The notes beneath the pieces were generated by a model. That model made no database searches. It was not told the origin of the DNA and worked only from the letters and a program-made list of their open reading frames with translations. A stretch of 64,000 nucleotides of DNA, from NCBI GenBank assembly GCA_002682825.1, contig NOKP01000004.1, positions 2,601,607 to 2,665,606 on the forward strand. The letters are read 5' to 3'. The first letter of the stretch is position 1. Each line of letters opens with the position of its first letter. Of the stretch, positions 59,781 through 64,000 are shown piece by piece. This DNA comes from Neonectria sp. B-13. Taxonomy: Eukaryota; Ascomycota; Sordariomycetes; Hypocreales; Nectriaceae. A program made the position numbers and the translations under genes.

Positions 59781-62326
59781 ATGGAGCCCAGCGACCAGCA
59801 ATCTGGCGTCCTGGACGCTCTTCGGGAGATCCAGCGGACGCAATCTCTTCTCGTCAACGCGGTCGAATCTCTGTCTGTCAAACCGGCGATCGATGTTCAA
59901 GATGCCATCGCTGCCACTGCCATCGCCGCCTCGGTCCCCAGTGTGTTCGATCCAGAATCCAGCAACGAAGGCGGAGCGACCGATTCAACAGTGGCAGACT
60001 CCTCAATTGAAGCTGCGGTCACGCAACAAGTAGCACCATCGTCCTCTTCGACCGCATCTGGGCAACGTCCGGGTTACACCTCTCGCATCATTCTGACGTA
60101 GGACTCCTTGTCGTTTGTCTTGTTATTTTCGGTCGGGTGCTGATTTTAATCAGAACGTATCCCAAGCAAATCGGAATCAATCCTCTCCCAATGGACTGGG
60201 GAAATTCGGATCCGCTGAAACGTGGGCCAATTGTTGTCTCGAGGGCGCCTTCCACCATCCGCCGCCGAAACGGTGCGTCAATGCCCGTCCTTTGAAGTTT
60301 TATACAAGGTTTTGCTGACATTTGCCGTCATTATCTAGCTATCGGAGGTTAGTTCAATTCTTACCGTGAGCCATATGCATGAGCTAACCCACTTGTCTAG
60401 CCCAGTGAGTATTCGTGAATGATCCTGCCCCCCCCCCCCCCCCCCGCTAAGACGACATGTTAGTGGCGGTTCATATTCGATTTACTATGCCCTAGCCGTG
60501 GCCAGTAAAGAACTCGATAGCGAACACAGGTTTGTTTCTCTACTTCTCTGTGAAAGCATGTGGGAGCTGACAATATCCCACACAGGCCTGACTATACCAA
60601 CACCGAACCAACAGTTGACGTTGGCCCTTTTCCTCAGTGGGGAAGCCGGGAAAAGATCGTGGCAATGGATCCTTGGGGTCACCTTTCTCCATGGCTCTTC
60701 AAGGATCTCATGGGGCAGGACAACAGTAACCGCTCCCAAGTTCCATATTCATGTGAATGGCTGGCTAACGAACGCTACAGTCGACATCCGACCCACCATT
60801 GCCATCACCAAGGCCCACATGAAGGCAAGAGAACACCCCCGTGAAGATAAAGTCCGGTATAGTAACAAAAGCCCAAACTAGCTGCCAGAACTTGCGGAAA
60901 GTGTCAAGGCCGGGCGCCTGTATGTTCAATCCATCTGATAGCCGGGGTCTGGGGTTTTCAACTGACTCGCTATAGGGTCCCCGATGGCAAGGTGTGCCTT
61001 AACGAATTCGGCGAACTCGCCGTCACCAAGTTTGCGGTTGAGCCTGTAGGTTCACTCTCCGTGTGTGTGCTCTGTTGTACTTACCAGTTGTTCTTTAGGC
61101 TTGGTATCTTCCTGGAGTTGCGGAAAGATTTGGAATTGGTATGAGTTAACGCTGTTTTGACTTTTTGAGTTCTAACGTGCGGTAGACGAAGGAACATTGC
61201 GACGGTCTTTGTTTGAACACACTGGCGGAAGCTATCCGGAGGTATGGGACCCTTCGTAGTATTGGGATGCTGGTGACTAATAAGCCAAAGTTGATCACTC
61301 GTGCCGACATTAAAGTGTTCCTACCGCCAATCGGTCTGTTACAAAAACACGAGCTATTCTAGGAGTTGAAGCTAACAGACTTTTAGGCGGCCTCACGGTC
61401 TATTGTTTTGGTGACCCCGCTAAGATGTCGGATGAGTCTGTTAGGTTGGCGTTGAGAGTCCACGATGAGGTATGTTCCTATTGATGAATATCATTTAACT
61501 CAACTCACCGATCTAGTGCAACGGAAGCGACGTGTTCGGGTCTGATATCTGCACCTGCCGGCCTTATCTCATTTTCGGTATTGAGGAGGCTGTCAAGGAA
61601 GCTCAGAATGGCGGAAGCGGTGTCGTCATTTACTTCCGAAAGGAGGGCCGAGCATTGGGAGAAGTTACCAAGGTATGATATGTTGTTCTTCGGGTAGATA
61701 CGTGGGTCCTAACGTCGCACAGTATTGTGAGTATAGAGTCTCGTCCTATCCAAGGTAGGTACGTCGGGGTTTTAGGCCGGGGAGCTAATACTGAAGCAGT
61801 GGTTTACAACGCCCGCAAGCGTGGGGAAGATCGAGCTTCGGATTACTTCAAGCGAACCGAGAACATTGCAGGCGTCAAGGATATGCGATTCCAGGCTTTA
61901 ATGCCAGACATCCTTCATTGGCTGGGCATCAAGAAGATCGACAGAATGCTGAGCATGAGCAAGTAAGTGCCTTTCGGCCGGAATCGTTGGCACATCCCGA
62001 TTTCGAACTCTAACAGGCCTGCAGCATGAAGCACGATGCCATTGTTGGCCAAGGGTGAGTCCACGCGCTGAGCTGGGCCAAGCCGAGGGCGGCCGGACTA
62101 ATGAGCGACCAGGATTCCCATCCACGAGCGGGTCGAACTTCCTACGGAGTTGATTCCAGCTGACTCTAGAGTTGAGATCGACGCCAAGATCACGGCTGGT
62201 AAGTTGGGCCATGCAAGCGATGAAGGCTGGCGGGTGCTAACGGGTTGTGAAGGCTACTTCACGACGGGCAAACGAATGACAGCCGAGGAGCTCCAGGCAG
62301 TCCAGGGCAGAATGTGGGAAGAGTAA
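59781..62326 (+). CDS. URC1: URC1 / GTP-cyclohydrolase-II-like protein, 19 exons
   Basis: GTP cyclohydrolase II relative; in the yeast Lachancea kluyveri URC1 is needed to use uracil as nitrogen source. Exons: 59781-60097, 60154-60272, 60339-60347, 60401-60404, 60464-60529, 60586-60725, 60781-60824, 60882-60919, 60976-61045, 61099-61138, 61186-61241, 61291-61333, 61387-61469, 61517-61672, 61723-61726, 61800-61962, 62025-62054, 62113-62198, 62253-62326. They join in phase to 513 residues. The disordered N-terminus is followed by TYPKQIGINPLPMDWGNSDP, AIGAHGGSYSIYYALAVASK, PTIAITKAHMKLPELAESVK and the cyclohydrolase core (VFGSDICTCRPYLIFGIEEA, VVIYFRKEGRALGEVTKYLV). Exons of 9, 4 and 4 bases and a GC-AG intron after AHMK are required to keep these blocks joined. 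Nothing marks it as broken. Confidence 0.9.
60339..60404 (+). other. Two micro-exons of URC1 (9 and 4 bases)
   Basis: Exon 3 is CTATCGGAG between CTAG and GTTAGT; exon 4 is CCCA between TCTAG and GTGAGT. Together with the neighbours they encode Ala-Ile-Gly-Ala-His, giving the conserved NAIGAHGGSYS. Confidence 0.8.
60428..60445. repeat. 18-base C run in URC1 intron 4
   Basis: Uninterrupted poly-C between the 4-base exon 4 and exon 5; likely length-polymorphic and a sequencing hazard. Confidence 0.9.
61723..61726 (+). other. Third URC1 micro-exon (4 bases, TATT)
   Basis: Flanked by a GCACAG acceptor and a GTGAGT donor. It supplies Tyr and one base of Leu in the conserved GEVTKYLVYNARKRG. Confidence 0.8.
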
Positions 62327-64000
62327 GAAAGTCAGTCGAGGAGATTTATGTGCACTGCTGATTCCGATGGTAGCGTCGACCACTGAGCGACAGACGTTCT
62401 GAGGCGATTGGCGTGGCGGTTGTTGCGTGCGTCAGCAGTGGGCAACCTGCAGGTCGGACTGGCGCCTGGACTGTTCTTGATTGATCAGATTCCATACGAT
62501 GCCACGGTTCCATCCGCCCACTGTGACGATTGAGGGGTGCGTTGGGGCGAGTTGGGGCTGATAAGTACGAGTTTTGGGCCAGAGGTAGCAGTGTAGCAGT
62601 GGTAGTGGCGTCGGCGGGCAATGAACGGTTACACAAAACCCCGGCTTTACATCGTAGGAGTGAGCGTTCGGGTGACCATTGAGACAAACAAAGAAAGGAA
62701 GATGGAGCCCCACACTCCAGCGGTTTGGGACGATGAAGGCTTGGTAGAGTTCGGTTTCGCATTAGTCCAGCGGGCTTTTCGGTAATTTTTACTACAAGCA
62801 TTATTCGAGTTTGGTAATACGAATGCTCGAGCAAGTTAAGTTACTCGGTACCATGAGGGAAATAATCGGCGTGGCTGTAGGCTTGGCCGGGAGGGGGCGG
62901 CTGACGAGTCCCGACTCCCAGGTATGGGTGCGGCGACTTGGTGGTGCGGTGCCTGAGGTACTGTAGGTACCCATCTCCTTGGGTCTTCTTGGGAAGTGGT
63001 GTTCAGGTACCACCACTCCAACCTCAACGCACCAGTTCCACAACACCCACCGCAAAACACTTCACCACTGGCAGCGTCTAGCCCACCAGTGTACCACCAC
63101 CACGTCAATGCTCCGGTTGTCTCTCCGGTACTGAATTGGTCCTAGTTGCCGCTGTCCGACCCGCCATCCCTCCCCCCACTTACTATAGTACAGATCACGG
63201 CGGCCGAGTCGGTTGTCGGGGTGGGTGGTTGGCACGTTGGGTAGCAATGCGACGGTAGCTGCTCCCGGTGCTCCACCGGTCCCAGACTCTTAGCACGTTG
63301 GCTCGATCTTTTGTTTTCTTTCGTTTCCTTACCGACCTTTGGCTGACGGCGGAGCTCTTCCATCCACTGTGTCCAGCCGTGACTGGCCTTGCTGGCCTCG
63401 TGGTGCTGGAGAATCCCCGCATGCGCATGCACGGGAGGCCCGCCTGCAGGCTCCGAGCCCCGGCGTCGCCCAAGCCAGGGATGCTGGGCCATACACCTCG
63501 AGACACATAGTCTGGGTAGTTGGCACCCAATGCAGCGATGAGCCGACAAGTGGCGAGCAGGTATGGCCAGCAGGTAGTCTAGCACGCCTACGCTACCTGC
63601 TGGCCTACCTGTTGGCCTAAGTTACCTCCCAGCCCAGGATACTTGCCTGGGAGAGCTGCGAAGTGGGATGTGGGAGGAGTTGCGTGATGATGGTGGGTGG
63701 ACGGACGGTTGAATGGCGGCGGCGAGCCTGCGTGAGCCTGTGGCATCCATCAGGTCCCGTTGCCGCCGAGGTTGATATTCCCAGCACCTCCGACGACCAG
63801 TTCCTTCCGCGTAATCCCCGACCTCAACATCGACCTCGACCATTACTACCGCCCTTCGCCGCCACCGTCACCGTCGCCGTCGCCAACACCTTCTCTTTCC
63901 CAACTTCACCTCAATGCAGAGTGGACTCCCCAACGACTCCTCAAAGTGCATGCGACTATTGTACCAACCGTCTCTACATTGAACTCTCTATCTATCCATC
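62327..64000. other. Intergenic region to window end, no gene seen
   Basis: About 1.7 kb. Holds the 13-base inverted repeat described separately. From about 63760 it turns C/T- and ACC-rich (CCGTCACCGTCGCCGTCGCC), like the gene leaders elsewhere in this window, so a plus-strand gene may start beyond the edge. Short ORFs show no family features. Confidence 0.45.
63565..63605. repeat. 13-base perfect inverted repeat with 15-base loop
   Basis: Arms GGCCAGCAGGTAG (63565-63577) and CTACCTGCTGGCC (63593-63605). Imperfect pairing extends outward (GGCGAGCAGGTA on the left, TACCTGTTGGCC on the right), making about 25 bases per arm. Confidence 0.85.

Noticed and set aside
63142..63585. 147-codon minus-strand frame near the window end
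   Set aside because: Several overlapping frames of similar size exist here, no domain is visible, and the palindrome lies beside it.

Overview
The window is nuclear chromosome of a filamentous ascomycete. Its genes carry short introns (mostly 47-120 bases) with GT-AG ends and CTAAC/CTGAC-like branch points, and the encoded proteins are Pezizomycotina-type: SamB/MUB1, a DIL-domain myosin V and a fungal Rheb. A three-repeat hybrid (h-type) pheromone precursor, a class described from Trichoderma and Fusarium, points to Hypocreales. I see no mobile element, rRNA, tRNA or CRISPR. Exon maps were built by hand from splice signals plus the reading frame of conserved families; each multi-exon model given as phase-checked sums to whole codons.

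Layout. 1-8 kb: a two-pass membrane protein of unknown function, then samB behind a long pyrimidine-rich leader with no ATG. 8.8-13.8 kb, all minus strand: EBP2, the 56-residue pheromone precursor, cyanase and an AIM6-like phosphodiesterase. 14.6-21.9 kb, plus: a small basic nucleolar-type protein and the B-block-binding subunit of TFIIIC. 22-31 kb: UBC6 (minus), a tiny complex I subunit (plus), a coclaurine N-methyltransferase/cyclopropane-synthase-like methyltransferase (minus) and a 13-exon P5B ATPase (YPK9/ATP13A2 type, minus). 32-48.5 kb, plus: NAP1, 3-phosphoglycerate dehydrogenase, myosin V, FAP7 and HAM1. 48.5-55.7 kb, minus: a ZUFSP/Mug105-like C78 peptidase, Rheb and WAPL. 56.7-62.3 kb: uracil phosphoribosyltransferase (plus), ELF1 (minus) and a 19-exon URC1/GTP-cyclohydrolase-II-like gene (plus). 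The last 1.7 kb has no gene I can support.

Most genes are housekeeping: ribosome biogenesis (EBP2, FAP7), transcription (TFIIIC, ELF1), chromatin (NAP1, WAPL), ubiquitin (SamB, UBC6, ZUFSP-like), transport and signalling (myosin V, P5B ATPase, Rheb). Uracil phosphoribosyltransferase and URC1 lie on either side of ELF1 and may both act on uracil. The pheromone gene is the main accessory item. Two observations stand out: the multi-CaaX pheromone precursor with no dibasic processing sites, and the URC1 gene, whose conserved frame requires exons of 9, 4 and 4 bases plus a GC-AG intron.
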